This document shows, one piece after another, positions 43,198 through 56,448 of a stretch of DNA of 64,000 nucleotides. The notes below the pieces were generated by a model. That model saw nothing but the letters and a program-made list of their open reading frames with translations. It had not been told where the DNA came from and searched no databases. The position numbers and the translations under genes are program-made. This stretch comes from Peribolospora baueri (lineage: Eukaryota; Basidiomycota; Peribolosporomycetes; Peribolosporales; Peribolosporaceae): the NCBI GenBank assembly GCA_029717555.1, contig JAMDHS010000008.1, positions 248,001 through 312,000 on the forward strand, in the 5' to 3' direction. Each line of letters begins with the position of its first letter. Position 1 is the first letter of the stretch.

Positions 43198-44812
43198 TCA
43201 CTTCACGACGTTGACCTGCCACGTAGCAACGTGCAAAGGCTGGCGACCGTTGTTTTGCATTGGCGCTTGAGTGGGCTCGGGGTATTTGTGCAACGGCACC
43301 GTGTTCACGTGGACGGTCGGAAGTGGGGCGGTGGTGGCGGCAGAGGCAGGGTCTGGTCGAACGTTTTCCTTGGCCGCCGAACCGGTGGTCACGCCGAGAC
43401 CGCCGGCGGCTGACGCGCCGCCGCCGCCGCCTTCGGTGATGCCTGACGAGTTGGAGCCAGCGAAGGGGTCGAGGACGGAATACATGGACAGCGGGGTGAG
43501 CGGCATCTCCTCGTCATCCTCGTCCATGCCGCACGAGCTCGAGCATCGGCTCGTGACGGGCGAGACATCGCTAGAGCATGTCGACGAGGCGTCCATCGAG
43601 TCCTCCGAACCGTTCCTCCGCATCGGCGTGCAGGGCTCGGGACGGGCGGCGTGGAAGGAGAAGGGCGTGGAGGGAGAGGAAGAAGTGCCATAGGCGGCGC
43701 GAGCCTTGCGGAGATACCACTCCTGGACGACGGTAGAGGCACGCGAGTAGTACGCGAACGAGTACTTCTTGACGAGGATGGTGGACAGCTCATCTAGGCG
43801 CCCGCCGAGGAGGCCGTCGATGAGGTGCGCCACGCGAACCGCGTCCTCGACGCTCGTCCCCGTCGTCGGCGGCCGGGCGAGGTGACCGAGAATGAACTTG
43901 GAGAGCATGACCGCGCCAGCGGCGAGGGCGGAAGGGGCGAACTGGATAAAGTCGCGATGGAAGAGGCAGACCTCCATGAGGAATCGGGCGACGTGTTGCG
44001 TCGCGGGCTCCTCGTACGTGTTGCCACTGCACTCGATGCGGAGCCACGCCTCGGCCGTAGGGTGCCCAATCATCCATCCGATGGTGGAGAGAACGTGTCC
44101 CTCCATCTGGATGAACGCCGACTCGTCGTAGGCGTTGCAGCACATCTGGGCCAGATCGTGCACCGTCGGCACGCGGTCCTTGGCGTCCTCGAACTTTGCC
44201 GCGATCCAGAGCGCGGCACAGCCGACGAGCTGGTAGTGCTTCTTGTAGACGATTCGCTTTGACACGTAACGGTCCACGATGTTCATCGCCAAGTAGAGCG
44301 TCTCTGGGCGGAGGCGGAACTGCTGGTGAATTTCGATGAGGAAGTCGACGAGGTAAGGTCGCATGTACCACTGCAGCTCGGGCTGCATGTCCATCAACTC
44401 GGGCGAAGCCATGGTTTGCGACTGCGCAATTCGAAGGGGGAATCAAGCCGCGTGCATGAGTTGCAGCGATGGAGCCACGCGGAGGGGTGTTAACGAGAGC
44501 GTGGAGACCCACCTCGATGTCCCTCATGTACGAGACCACGTCTGACTCGTACTCGGGCTCGAGCAGGTTCTGTTGGTATTCGCGCTCGAGCTGACGGAAA
44601 GCCTTAGAGCGGCCGGAGTTGGCATTGGCGTTGGTGGACGACTCGGCGGTTGACTTGACGGACGGGGACCGAGAGCTGCGGCGAGAAGAGGGGCGAGAGG
44701 ACGTCGAGCCCTTGCGTTTCAGGGCGGTCGAGTTGGAGGGCGAGGTGCGCTTCTTCTGGTAGAAGGAGTTGCGAGCGGGCATACAAGATGGGGCATTGGC
44801 GACGGGAGGCAT
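43198..44812 (-). CDS. G1 cyclin, Cln/Puc1 type
   Basis: Exons 44513..44812 and 43198..44421 give 507 residues. The N-terminal exon is Ser/Arg-rich and leads into REYQQNLLEPEYESDVVSYM. The cyclin box follows (MASPELMDMQPELQWYMRPY, LVDFLIEIHQQFRLRPETL, VDRYVSKRIVYKKHYQLVG, AALWIAAKFEDAKDRVP), then the second fold with ECSGNTYEEPATQHVARF. This pattern matches the single G1 cyclin of basidiomycetes, which activates Cdk1 for Start and morphogenesis in the nucleus and cytoplasm. The C-terminal 150 residues are Ser/Thr/Pro/Asp-rich, PEST-like, fitting rapid degradation. The intron has a GTGGGT donor. Upstream lies a gene-poor stretch of about 11.6 kb. Confidence 0.93.
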
Positions 44813-47800
44813 GGTTGCAGGCAGCAAGTGTGAGACAGAGCAAGGGAGGCGTAGGGGCTGCGGGCGACAAGAAGACAAGCGTCCGATGAAGCGGATGAGA
44901 GAGCGTGAGCAAGGGAGCGCAAGAGTGAACGAATGTCGGGTGCGTTGCAATATTAAAGGAAGGGCGGGCGAGCGGGCGGGCGGGCGAGCGAGGTGCGGGT
45001 GGGGTGGGTTAGCGAAGGAGCGTCGGTGTAGAGCAAGAGAGAGTGATTCCAGTGTCGGCGACGGAGGTCGGCAACGGAAGGGCGGATGAGCAAGAGGGAG
45101 AGAGTTGAGGTCAGAAGATGAGAAGGGCGTCGAGGGTCGGACGGCGATGAAGGTCCTTATTATAAGACGGGGAGGGACGACGAGAAGAATGCGCGACGAC
45201 GATACTCACGTCGACGGTGATGGAGCCGCGAGTCGTCGGCGCAAGGGGTTCAAGGAGGAGCGGGGCGTAACGTGCCTTCGAAGAACCGGCTCGAGCACGA
45301 CGATGTCGACGATCAACGGTGATCGGACGGCGCTGAGGGGAAGAACGAGCAGGGGGGTGGGCGAAATGAAACGGGAGCAGAGAGAGGGCGAGGAAGGAGA
45401 GGGAGGGCGGAGAGGAGAGGCCAAGCCGAGGAGACGGCGGCGACGACGGCGAGCGTAGCGAAATGGGGGGGAGGGAGAGTGCAGAATGTGACATAGGTCT
45501 GGGTCAGCGCCGTGCCGAGGGCCGGAGAAGAAACGAGGGCGGGAGGAATGCGCGTCGCGGGGAAGAGGAGAGAAGAGGGCGAAAGGACATGATAGATAGA
45601 GTGCGAGTCCCAGCCCGGGCGGGGGGGAACGTCCGGCGACGACGGGGAAGGATTGGGAAGGAGAGACAAGCAAGCGTTGGCGTCCGGACGGGCGACTGCG
45701 ACTCACATAGCGACGAAATCTACGCAAGGTAGAGTTGCAATGAGAGAGAGCCAAATGGGTGGGACGGGGCATCGATCAGCAACGACGGCGCTACGCACTT
45801 GCGACCCGCCGTTCCGTTCGTTTGTCTCGGCTACGCCAAACAAGCCGTGCCGGAGGACTCACCGGCAGCCGGCGACACAGACGAGGCTGTGGAAGGGAAA
45901 GGGGAGGCGGAGACGGAGGCGGAGGCGGGAGGCATGACGGGCACGGGCGGGGCGGGGTGAGAGGGGGAGAGGCGATGTGATACGATGCGAGGCGGGGCGG
46001 GGCGGGGCGAGGGGCGAGGGGCGAGGGGCGAGGGGCGAAGGGAGGAGGGAGGAGGCGAAGGAGGGAGGGAGATGGAGGAATCGGATGGTGAGCGGATGGA
46101 CAAACGGATGGACAAACGGATGGAAGATGGATGGATGGATGGATGGATGGATAGATGGATGGACGACGACGACGACACAAATCTCATCCAAGGCAAGGGA
46201 GAGGAACGGACGGAGAGGGGGGCGCCGCATCACCCGCCAGCACAAGCGCCAGAGTCGGGTGCTGCGGCAAAATGGCGGCAAACGCGTCACGCGTCGCGTC
46301 GATCGAGTTGCTCCGGCGGGCGCGCGAGCGAGCGGGCGGGCGGGCGGGAGAGGGAGTGCCGCAGCATTCCTTCTTCTAACCCGGCCGAGCCAAGCAAGAA
46401 CGAGACGAGACGAGACGAGACGAGACGAGGCAGGCGCGCAAGGCAGGCATGCGACGATTCCAGCGACAGACAGCACGCCGGCTGGCTCATATTGAGCGTA
46501 GACGGCGTGCCCGTCGACAAGAATGTGATATGGCCACACCGCACTCCCCATCGCGAGCACGAGCATTGAAAAAGCCCGGGAGACGAAAGGACGCGAGAGA
46601 GAGAAAAAGAGAAAGGACGACGAAGGCTCGGCGCGCCGCCGCCTCCAATCGTCCGTCTCCCCTCCCCCTCCGCTTCGACCTCCCGCCGAGACGCTCTGGA
46701 TGCTCTCGCACATCCCCGCCGAACGAGCGCAGACGGTAGACTCACCAGGTGGAAGAGAAAGTGAAGTCGGAGAGGGCGATCGGGCCGGACCGCGAGGGCG
46801 AGGGCAAAAACGCGGCGGTTTGGAAGAAGAGGGGAAGGATCTGAGGACGAGGACGAGGACGAAGGATAGGGAGAGGAAGAGGAAGAGGCAGGAACGCGAT
46901 CGTGAGCTAAGCGATGCTTCAGCAGTGGCTATCGGTCGCACAGACGTGAGGGGGGACGGACGGGGCAGACCTGCCTGCCGCCCGCTTCGGTCCACGGGCG
47001 CGCGCGCCGGTCGAAGCCAAAGGGCCGGCCCAAGCGTAGCTTCTCCCTCGACGCCTGTTGACGCTTCGATACGGCCAAACAAACTCACATGGAAAAGTCG
47101 CAGGTCAGGCTCGCGGCGGCGTGAAAGTGGCACGAGTGAGCGGAGGGGGAGGAGCAATTGCCGTGTCGGGCGAACGCGGGAGGTTGGGCGTGGGCGTGGT
47201 CGACGCTTCGCTGTTGCGAGGGCGAGGACGAGAACGATCGTAAGAAGGTCGTAGGGGAATGAGCCCACCGAACCGACCGCGTCGTGATGGTGGGGTCGTG
47301 GTCGCGTGAACGGTGCCGCCGACGGAGGACGTTAAGGAGGACGACGGAATACGAGAGAGCCGTATCAAACCAGCGGGAGACGTCTTCCCAGAGGCACGCG
47401 ACGGTGAGGATAAAGGGAGAGCCGAACGGACGCGCGAGGACGGACGAAGAGGAGTAAGAGACCGCGACGCCTGGGGCCGCTAGAGGCGAGGCGGGGAGGT
47501 ATCCCAGATGAACAGTGGTAACGGTGGTGGAGGAAGGGGGGAAAGAGGACAGGACACGGGACGGGGGGAGGTGGGAAGGAAGGGGAGGAGGAGGAGGAGC
47601 GCAAGAGGGTCGCGTCCTAATAAACCGCGTTGAGTGGTGAAAAAGTGGGAGAGCGAAGACAGAGAGAGGCGCGGCGGCCGCCATTGGTTAAGCGAAGAAG
47701 CGAACGAACGTCTGCCGGTTGAACGGACGGACGAAGGTGATCGGGCTCGAAGGATGTGTGGTTGGAGCGAAGCGACGGAAGAACACGCCCGTTGTCACGA

Positions 47801-50800
47801 GTAGTCTACAGCCGTTGGTTTGGTGCCAGATGTGCGCGCGGAAGGGAGTGGGTGGGGGGGAGGGGAGGGGTGACAAGGTCCGAGGGGCCGGAGCGACCCA
47901 GGAAGCAAGCACGCACTCCCATCCTGTTCCTATCCGCACTGTGACGAGCTGTCGAAGGACCTACTACTGCCCACTGCCCCCGCGGCCGCGGACGGCGGAA
48001 AGGGCGCGTCGTCGGGTCGAGCGAGCAGGGGCAGACATGAACATGTCGCTGGCGAGCGGGCAAGGATGGAGGGAAGGAGGGAGGTAGGTCGTTCCGTTCG
48101 TCACGCTTCGTTCGCTCGCTACCACCTGCGATCACCGTCCGTCCGCGTCCCAACTTCAGCCCGCTCGCTGTTGTTAGAGCCAAGCCGCCAGCCCGGTAGG
48201 CGGCCGTTTGCGCGCTTTCCACCTCGAACGAAGCGCATGCCCGCCGCCGCCTCGGGGCCGTGCTGGTCTGTTCTTTGTTTTGTTTCCCGTCTTCTTCTTT
48301 CACGCGCCCCTGGGAACGCTGCTTGCTGCACTTCAGCTTTAGGTGTGTGTGCCGCGGGGCGCTTTGGAACGGATCGACACCGGGGAAGGACCGAGGGATG
48401 CTAGGACAGAAAGGGACGGCGACTACATACAACGACCGGTCCGCATGGGTGCGGCACGGGAGACGGCAGGCGGACTGCTGGCTTGGCTGTGTTGTGTTGT
48501 GTGTGTTGCGTTGTGTTGTGTGTTGCGTTGCGTTGTTTTGGCAAGTCAGGGCAGGTGAAGGGCGCGATTGTTGATGTGATGATGGGCGGAGGAGAGTGCG
48601 GAGGAACAAAGGAGGCAGAGGCGAACGAGGCGAGGAAGGGCCTGCCGAGCGGGCGGCGACCCGAGGGAATGGGTATGCGGCCGGGCGGGTGAGTGATGGT
48701 GGTCGGAGCCGGGTAAGCGAGAGGAGCGATGGATTGATTCATTCATTCATTCCATTCCAATCCATTCCAATCCATTCGGGCCAACCCAACCCAGTGCTGG
48801 ATCGTCGTCGTCGACCCGAGCGAGACCGGGCGAGGCGGACGGGCGCATCGCTCGCGTCGCCGCAGCAGCCAACGCCATCGGCCAGCGCCGCCCTCGTCCT
48901 CGCCGGTCCATCACCCTCGCTGATCATCACCCTTCAGCTCGGCCTGCCACAGTCGGCCCCGTCGTCGGCCTGCCTGCAGCGCCGTCGCCGCCAACGCCCT
49001 CCCTCCTCCAGTCTCCATCTCCGCCTTTGCTGATAAGACGCGTCGCGTCGCGGACACGGACGCGATTCATGCTTGTGAAATAGCACAGGGGATTGCTTGC
49101 GTCCTTGCTCGCTTGCTTGCCTGCTTGCCCGCTTCCATCGTCCTCCACGTCAGGTCACGCCACGCACATGCCACGCCAGACATCTCGCTCACTCCGGCGT
49201 TCGCTCCCCGCAAAACGCGCGCCTTCTCCTTCGCGGGCGGCTCGCGCGAGTGGACATGGACACGCGGGACACGTCCCACCCGCTCGGTCGGGTCGGGTCG
49301 GTGCTGCTCGGCCCGGCCGGTCGGTAGGTCGGTCGCTCGGTCAGTCGAACGAATGAACGAAAGAACGAACAAACGTCACTGCGCGCCAAGTCAGATAGAT
49401 AGATCAGCATAGTATTCCCCAGCCAGGCGGCCGTGTAGAAGACGAGGGAACGGAAACGGCGCCCGCGTGCGCTCGCTCGCTCCGAACACGTCCACCATCG
49501 AACATCCAACGAACCCGTCGCCCGGCCATTTCAACAGGGCTCCTATCCCACCGCTGCTGGAGGCGGGCCTGGCGATCGCCCAAATGGATAGATAGTGAAC
49601 TACACATGCCAGCGCTCCACCCCACCCCAGGCGGGCAGCGCGCGTGCTCGGCTCGGACACCTCGAGGCGAATGAGTTATATCTGAACGAGAGAGAGAGGG
49701 AGAGGGTTAGACGGCGCGCGCCGACGCACGGGCGCTTTCCTTCGAGGCACTCTAGCACCTTGACTAGCTCTTTCGTCTCGCCTCGCCTCGCCGTGCTGGC
49801 GGGAGCCACGATGGGCTCGCGACGGTGGCCGCCATGGAGGAGCGTCTGAATGGCTCCTCGTCGCAAGTAAATATGCGCCGATGATAGATAGCTCTCGTCG
49901 TCATCCGAACGTCGCTACTAGAAATGAGACATGCAAGCAAGAGGTCTCGCGCGCCTGCCTGCCTGTGGGACGAGCGCTCGGTCGGCCCCGTGGGCATGGT
50001 AGGTAGGATAGGATGGATGGACGTTGGCTTGCGTGCGTGCTTACCGACGCGTGTCGGCCTAAGTCTCATCGGTGGGCAAGGGGATGGATGGTGATATGAT
50101 GAGGCTGCGACGTCGGTCGTCGCTTGTTATTCTCTCCCGCGGGACATCGGTAGGCGCGCTAGACCGACCGACCGATGGATGGATGACGGACGGCGCGCAC
50201 CTCCCTAAGGACGACCTGTCTGCCGTGCGGCTTCGAATTCCCGACTAGCTGGCTAACTAAGCAGTCCAGCGCCGACGGTCACCAGACTCGCGCTGGCGTC
50301 ATTGCTGGTGCTGTGGCTCGATGTCCCACATCAAACAGGATACGGGAGCGACGGAGCAGACACGGGCCGCCCAACTCGCTCGCGTTCGCCCTGCCTGCGC
50401 ACCGCACGTCGCACACGCATTGCACCCGGTCCTTACGTTGTAGACTATGTCGATAAAAAAAGACGAGGGACGGACCGGAACCATTCCTTCGCCTCGTCTT
50501 CCAAGTCACCCGTCGTGTGCCTCGCTATCGAAATCGAAGGCCGACCTTCCCGCCTCCTCTGATCGTCACTCCCCGCCCCGGTCCGCATTGCCGGCAAACC
50601 CTTCCCTCATCGTGCCAGAACAAAAACTGGACGTCGGTGGAGGGTGGGGTGGACCCTGCAAGCGCACCTGCCTACCTCCCTACTGTGCATACTCTACACG
50701 TGTTCCAGCCAGCCAGCAACGGCGGGCAGAGGCCGACGTGACGTGACTCCGGTGCGTGGACCGCCGCCACCGCAAGCCACCGCCGCCCGGCGCGGCAGAT

Positions 50801-53219
50801 CAAAACAAAACAAAACGCGCATTCTCGTCCTTCCCAACGTCCCACGTCAACGCCCGTCGGTCCACCGACCTTCCGAGCTGACCTCCACGATCTCGTCCCT
50901 GATCACCACGTCGGCACTGGACGCGGCATCTCACACGCGCATACGTACGTACGTGCATACCCGTTCAACCCAGTTCCAGTTCCAGTTCGTGGCCGCGATC
51001 GAGGGAGCGCGCTCCCCGCTCATCAGCGGGCGTTGGGCGAGGGCGCCGGCGGGCGTGAGAAAATGCGCTCCGGCCGTGTTTGTTGTGTGTTCCGCGTCGA
51101 AACGCAATAAAAAAAATTCCCACGATTGCGTTTCGTTTCGACTCGATTCGACATCGGAACACGCACCTTCCCCGTCCGTTCGTGCTTGCGTGCAAACATG
51201 GTCATTGGTCACCGGGATAGACAGACAGACGGTCGACGGCGGTTCGTCGAGCGGTCTGCGGGGCCATACGAGGTGTGCGTAGGTAGGCATGGTGTGCGCC
51301 TGCGAAGAGGTTCCGGACGATGTGACGGAGCGCGATGGCGCATGTGGCGCCGGGGCGAGGGAGACAATGAAACGGAGAAGCCCAAGTACCGAAGCGAGGG
51401 GATGAGATCGAGGCGCCCGTGCCCGTGATCCCCGACCCTCTTCCTGCCTGCTCGCCGTCGTCGCCATGGTGGCGCTGTCCGTCGTATTGATCACGCAGCG
51501 CACCGCCCCCCTCGACATCACTTCTCTATTTCACGTTGGTCGTGCGCGGCGGCGATCCTCGCGCAGCCCTTCTCGTTCGTCCCCCTTGGTAGGTCACTCT
51601 ACGCTGCGCTCGGATGCTGGACGGCGTCGGTGGGACGGACCGGAATCACGGTTCTCGCTCCACCCGACAAGGCTGGCTGGCGTCCATACCTCTTACATCA
51701 GCTCTCTGCCCATCTGTCTACGACTCATGCACCCACAGACTGCACTGCGCCTTCGGTCGCTCCGGGCCATGTTCGAATGGTTGCCGATGGCCGGCCGAGA
51801 GGAAGACGGCCGGGTGCGGTAAGTAGAAAGACGATGCGATGCGAGCAAGCAAGAGCGACTATGCGCGGCTGCTTATCACAACCAACCCCCGCACCATCGT
51901 ACATCGCACCGTCCGACGCACCCTTGGCATCGCCCACCCACCTGCGCCCTCCGCGGCCTGCCTTGCCTGCCCTGTGACGTGCAGTGTGACATGGGTCGAG
52001 ATAGCACCACACCGACCGCAGCCGCAGCCGCAGCTGGAGGAGACGCGGCCCGACGCGACGCGCAAAGCCACGCGAGCCCAAGTCGGCCCCGCCCGCATGG
52101 CCGTCGCGTGGCAATCCTAGCTACTGTCCGACCGGAGCGGACCGTCTAAAGGCCGAGGAAGAGGCCGAGCCGAGGTAGCTGCCTCCGCGTCGTCGCCTGT
52201 CCACGTCTACTGCATCTACTTACGGCCACGGGACGGACGAGGGGAGTCTGATACGCCTCTCGCCGGTGCGCTCCCCAAGGCGGCGGCTCAGGAACGACAG
52301 ACGGCGGCGCGAACGTCTGTCGTGTCGACACGAGGAGGCAGCGACTCTCGACGGAACGAACTAACGTGGGTGCTGCAACCGTTTCCGTCGCGGGACGTGA
52401 TGCTGGTGGGAGGACCGCTGGCTCGCTCACTCGCCTCGCTCGCCGCCAGCAGCGCGGTCGGTCGGCCGTCGCAGCCGCGTGCCTCAAGCTGCTCGGCCGG
52501 CGCGCCAACTGGTGCAGAAAACACGGACGGTGCATCCAGGCCTCGATGATGCATCACACGGCCTCCGCGGGCGGCGTCCGTCCAACAAGGCGCGTCGTCG
52601 CGCAGACCGAATTCTATCTAATGTGCTCAGCGATTCCGGTTCCACATCGGAAGGGAAAGCATGGAAACGCCCCCAAGGTCGCACACAAGGCCAAATCGTG
52701 GGCGTCTGAATCGCCCTATCTTGACGTTCTGATGCAGATCAAATTCGGGTAACCTCGCTGGCGTCGACTGGCTGGAAGACGCGGTAATGGCTCGACATCA
52801 CCTCTCGTCCGTCCAGGAGAGGGTCCTTAGGGTTTTGTCAGCACACTTCGATGTCCGACGGCCCGATCAAGGCGCTGTTCACACAAGTCCCAGTGTTGAG
52901 ATTCAAAGATGTTCCTCACGTACACGTCTGGCATGTGGCTCGGTGCGCTTTGAGTGCGGTGGCTGCGGTCCCTGATGGCGATGGCCGATGCACAGCCTGA
53001 GACTCTTAACGATGCTACCAGCGTCCAGCATCCAGCATAGGTACCAACACCTCGCCATGGGCCCGGTTCACTTCTAATGACTTTTCGTCTTGAAGTTGAG
53101 TTAAGAATCTCTCAGGCTCATCGACCAGACGTCTCCCGAGAACTAGCATGGCGGACCTAGAGCCACCCACCGGCAGTTGGAACGCCTGACCCTAGCACTG
53201 ACGGGTCTACCAAGGCGGT
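44813..53219. other. Gene-poor region with short tandem repeats
   Basis: 8.4 kb in which I support no gene. From about 44.9 to 47.7 kb the minus strand is strongly pyrimidine-rich, like the leader of other genes here, and carries five GTGAGT donors on that strand, so part may be a spliced 5' leader of the cyclin. It includes GACGA units near 46399..46430, GGAT units near 46128..46160 and numerous tetramer and pentamer arrays up to 50 kb. Long frames in it are Ser/Pro/Arg or His-rich and mostly lack an ATG. Confidence 0.5.
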
Positions 53220-54180
53220 TCGAGTCAAATATATGCCCCAAACAGGGACCCGCCCAGTTGTCCTAGCTGACGAGGCCATGCTCAGGATCAAGACCAAGTC
53301 AACCAACCTCGTCGGAGAGAGAGCGGCTTGCGATGACCCGAGCCCTGAGGCAGTTTGCGAACGACGGGGAAGCGTAGTTGAGGGTGAGCGCAAGCGGTAC
53401 GTCCAATACTTCGCCAAGTAGAAAAGCTTCACGCTCAACCGCGGCACTTGGGAATTCGAAGACGACTTATTGGCAGATGATGCCGATGAGCTGATCGCTG
53501 AATGGAAAGCCTCGCGGCCCGCGCGGCCCACGATGCTGTCGCATATCCCTCCGCTAGCGACGCCTTTCCGGGACATTGCCTTATCCCCCACATCAGCTTC
53601 ACCGCCACTCACGCACGCAGGAGAGCGGTTCGTGGAAAGGCCCATCGCCTACCTTTCCCGCCTTATCCGTCCCGTCGAACAACGTTACTCCCTCACGGAG
53701 CTGGAACTGAGCGGATTAACTAGCCCCAACCAGTCGAGGTACGGTCCCCGACAGTAGTCCCACGTCGGAGGAGGGGATCAAACGGGGAGCGTCGGCATTC
53801 CGGTGCAGGTGGCCTGGCTTATGGACGATTGTCATGTCCGAAAGGAAGGGCTGCCGTTGGAGGCGGAATCTGTCGATCGCAGCGCTGTAGAGCGTCTCGG
53901 ATGAGGAGTGGAGGATCGATAGGAGAGCGGAGTGGTCGCTGACAACGAGGGAAGGGGAGCCTTCGAGGTAGTACTGGAGCTTGGTATGAACCAAGTCAAT
54001 CCGCTCAGTTCCAGCTCCGTGAGCGAGTAACGTTGTTCGACGGGACGGGTAAGGCGGGAAAGGTAGGCGATGGGCCTTTCCACGAACCGATCTCCTGCGT
54101 GCGTTAAGAGCTGACCTAATGACATGATAGGGTTAGGGACAGGCTGGAGATATAAAGACCACGGCGGCCTCCAGCCAATG
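53220..54180. mobile_element. Broken Ty3/gypsy LTR-retrotransposon fossil (RNase H parts)
   Basis: Two fragments of the RNase H part of a Ty3/gypsy polyprotein lie in opposite orientations. The plus-strand one covers about 53611..53721 and the minus-strand one about 53716..54130. Both read VERPIAYLSRL...RPVEQRYSLTELELSGL, and the minus copy continues into EGSPSLVVSDHSALLSIL and a KPGHLHRNAD tail, typical of gypsy RNase H. No capsid, protease, integrase or LTR is recognisable. It is clearly broken and a small remnant of a full element. Protein similarity is still easy to see, so the insertion is not extremely old, but I cannot date it. Confidence 0.8.
53611..54104. repeat. Inverted repeat formed by the two fossil copies
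   Basis: Arms of about 110 bp at 53611..53721 and 53994..54104 are inverted copies of each other at roughly 96% by eye, separated by about 270 bp. Both belong to the RNase H region of the Ty3/gypsy remnant. Confidence 0.75.
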
Positions 54181-56448
54181 ATGAGGAATATCATCTCTTT
54201 TACCACCATTCAGCTCGTTGGCACCATTACAGCGGAAGGACAATCCGGCTGGCGAAAAGACGGAAACTGGTGCCATCGTGCGATCACTCTCCTGCGAACC
54301 CGCCGTCGTAATTGGACCTGGAAGCAGTAATTCATTCTTTTACCTTCTCGGACTCGGTGCACGCACTGAGGATCGTCGCAGACACTCCAGACATGGTCAA
54401 GGAAGCCGTCGGCGAGTCCGGTCTATGTCGTCGCAGGTAGAACGCGCTGGCGATCCACGAACGTTCTGCACCGCGTCGCATACTGGAAGTGGGGCGGCTG
54501 AAGCAGGCCGACTAGGCTAGCACTTGATCCATACCGGTAGACCTCGAATTGCTGCCTGCACTCCGTCGCGACTCGTGGGGACGTCTGTCTTCATCGAAAA
54601 ACGCACATTGTCACGCGGGCCAGGCGACAAGGCAGGGCTAAGCCTGCCTTTTGATATCGCCTTGAAAGGTCGAGACAGACACATTTGCGGGACGGAGGTG
54701 AACAGGCTCGCTTACAGCATTCCCCTTGACTCTGTCGCCAGGCGAAGCTTAACACGGACAAGGACGGGGGCGATGGAAGAACCGAATGAGGGTCGTGGGT
54801 GGAGGTCATTGACGCTGTGCGGGAACGTCGGGCAGAGTCAATGTGCGTCACGCACATGGACGGTTGCGTCAGAGCTCTAGCAGGCGTCCTGCCCTTGACG
54901 GTCTAGTGTTCCCCCTCCTAATTGACGTAGATCATCTTCATTCCAACCTTCCCCTCGTCCCCATCTCCGTCCGAACAGTCGCTCCTGCAAGTGCTCCCGA
55001 TCCTTCATAGGCGACACGCGGGGTGCCTCTCCTTGACCTTGGGCGGAGACCGCCCGTTCGCAGCGTACGCGTTCTCCCTGTTGAGCTGCAAAAGCGAACC
55101 GGTGTACGACACGCGTTGTCCGGCAACCGCGGTGGCTTCCTCGCCCGTGGCAGCGGATGTGGACGCCGCAAGAGAGGTCGCCACACCGTCAGCACAGACT
55201 GGGGTCGGTGAAAAGGATGGAAGCGAGCCCGTGAGACTTTCTTTCCCTACAGCCGACTTTGCTGCATTCTTTGGCTCACCGGGGGGTGCCGCCAGGTTAG
55301 GCTGCAAGGTGACCGCCCTCGCCGGCGGCTCTCCGGTCCTGCACGGCCATGGCGACGGCCGTGTCGAGCTACTAGGGACGTCACCGGCACCGGTCATCTG
55401 GGACTCCAACTGGGAACACGTCTTGAGAATTGCGCACTGTTCACAGAAGATGGGAAGTCTGTTATAGATCGCTGAAAAAAAAAAAGAAGACGACGCCGCG
55501 CGCCGAAACGCTAAAAGGGCATATCACGACGTCGATCCGATGCGGAGCAGCCGGAAAGGAGAGACAGCGCAAAGTTGTGACAGGTTTCTTTGCTCAGCTC
55601 AGCTGCGAGCCGTGTTTCCAGATGCCTTCGTGCAGCCGTCGAGGCTGCGCGCCGTGACGGACGACACTCGACGTCCACATCTCTTTACGTCACCCCTGGC
55701 CTCCACAGTTCCGGCCGACGGGACGCTCTTGTTTGTTTGCGGAAACCATCCAAGATCGCTCGCTTTGAGTGAATGAGCGTCGAAGGCCGGGTGCGGAAGG
55801 AACAAAGAATCGAAAGCGTGGAGTGGAGAGTCGGACCGGACGCGAGGCGGTTGCCCGAGGGGGGCCACGTGGGCGTGGGAGTCTGGAGCGCTTGGCCTGC
55901 CTGTCTCTCCTCTGGAGCCGAGCGCGACTCGGACTTAGGGAACAACGGGCTGACGAAGGAAGGCGAAAAAAAAGGTCGGCCAGTCGTCTCGTCGTCGTCG
56001 CCGTCATTCATCTGTCTTGTCGTTCTATCACCATCACCATCGCCATCACCACCACCATCGCCATCGCCACGCCACCACCATCGCCACCTCATCCACACCG
56101 TCACCACCTTGATCACCTCCATCGCCGCCTTCGTCGTCACTATCAGCATCCTCGCCGACACCATCAACACCCTCGCCCACTTGCCCCTCGCCCCCTGCTA
56201 GCCTCCCTTCTCTCGCCTCGCTCGTCCACACCTCTCCCTCAAGCCACTCGCACCTCCTCCTCCCTCTCCGCTCTCTTTCATCTCCCCTCCTTACAACCCG
56301 TCTTCGCCCTACACTCCTCGCCCGCGCCGCATCCACAGACCCACGCCACTTTCCCATCCCGCACCGATTCCGCATCTTCGCGCGCCCACTCAGTCTTCTC
56401 TCTTTTACTCGCACTTCTACTCCTTTCATCCATATCCAGCTGCCCAGG
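54181..56448. other. Region between the fossil and eIF4E
   Basis: 2.3 kb. The left part has no recognisable coding content; an open frame at 54991..55467 begins only at GTG and shows no domain. From about 55980 the plus strand is pyrimidine-rich with CAC/CAT triplet repeats, and this is probably the eIF4E promoter and leader. Confidence 0.5.

Noticed and set aside
45859-47268. 469-codon minus-strand frame upstream of the cyclin
   Set aside because: Starts at GTG and is full of Ser/Pro/Arg/Leu runs and repeat-derived HPSIHPS; it follows from pyrimidine-rich DNA.
50225-50250. Possible tRNA T-arm (CTTCGAATTCCC)
   Set aside because: The flanking bases do not form the T-stem and no A-box or acceptor stem fits; no tRNA was found anywhere in the window.
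54991-55467. 158-codon plus-strand frame
   Set aside because: Begins with GTG, has no recognisable domain, and lies in degraded sequence beside the retroelement remnant.
44813-56448. Centromere
   Set aside because: The region is gene-poor with one retroelement fossil but is not AT-rich and lacks large satellite arrays or many elements; no positive evidence.
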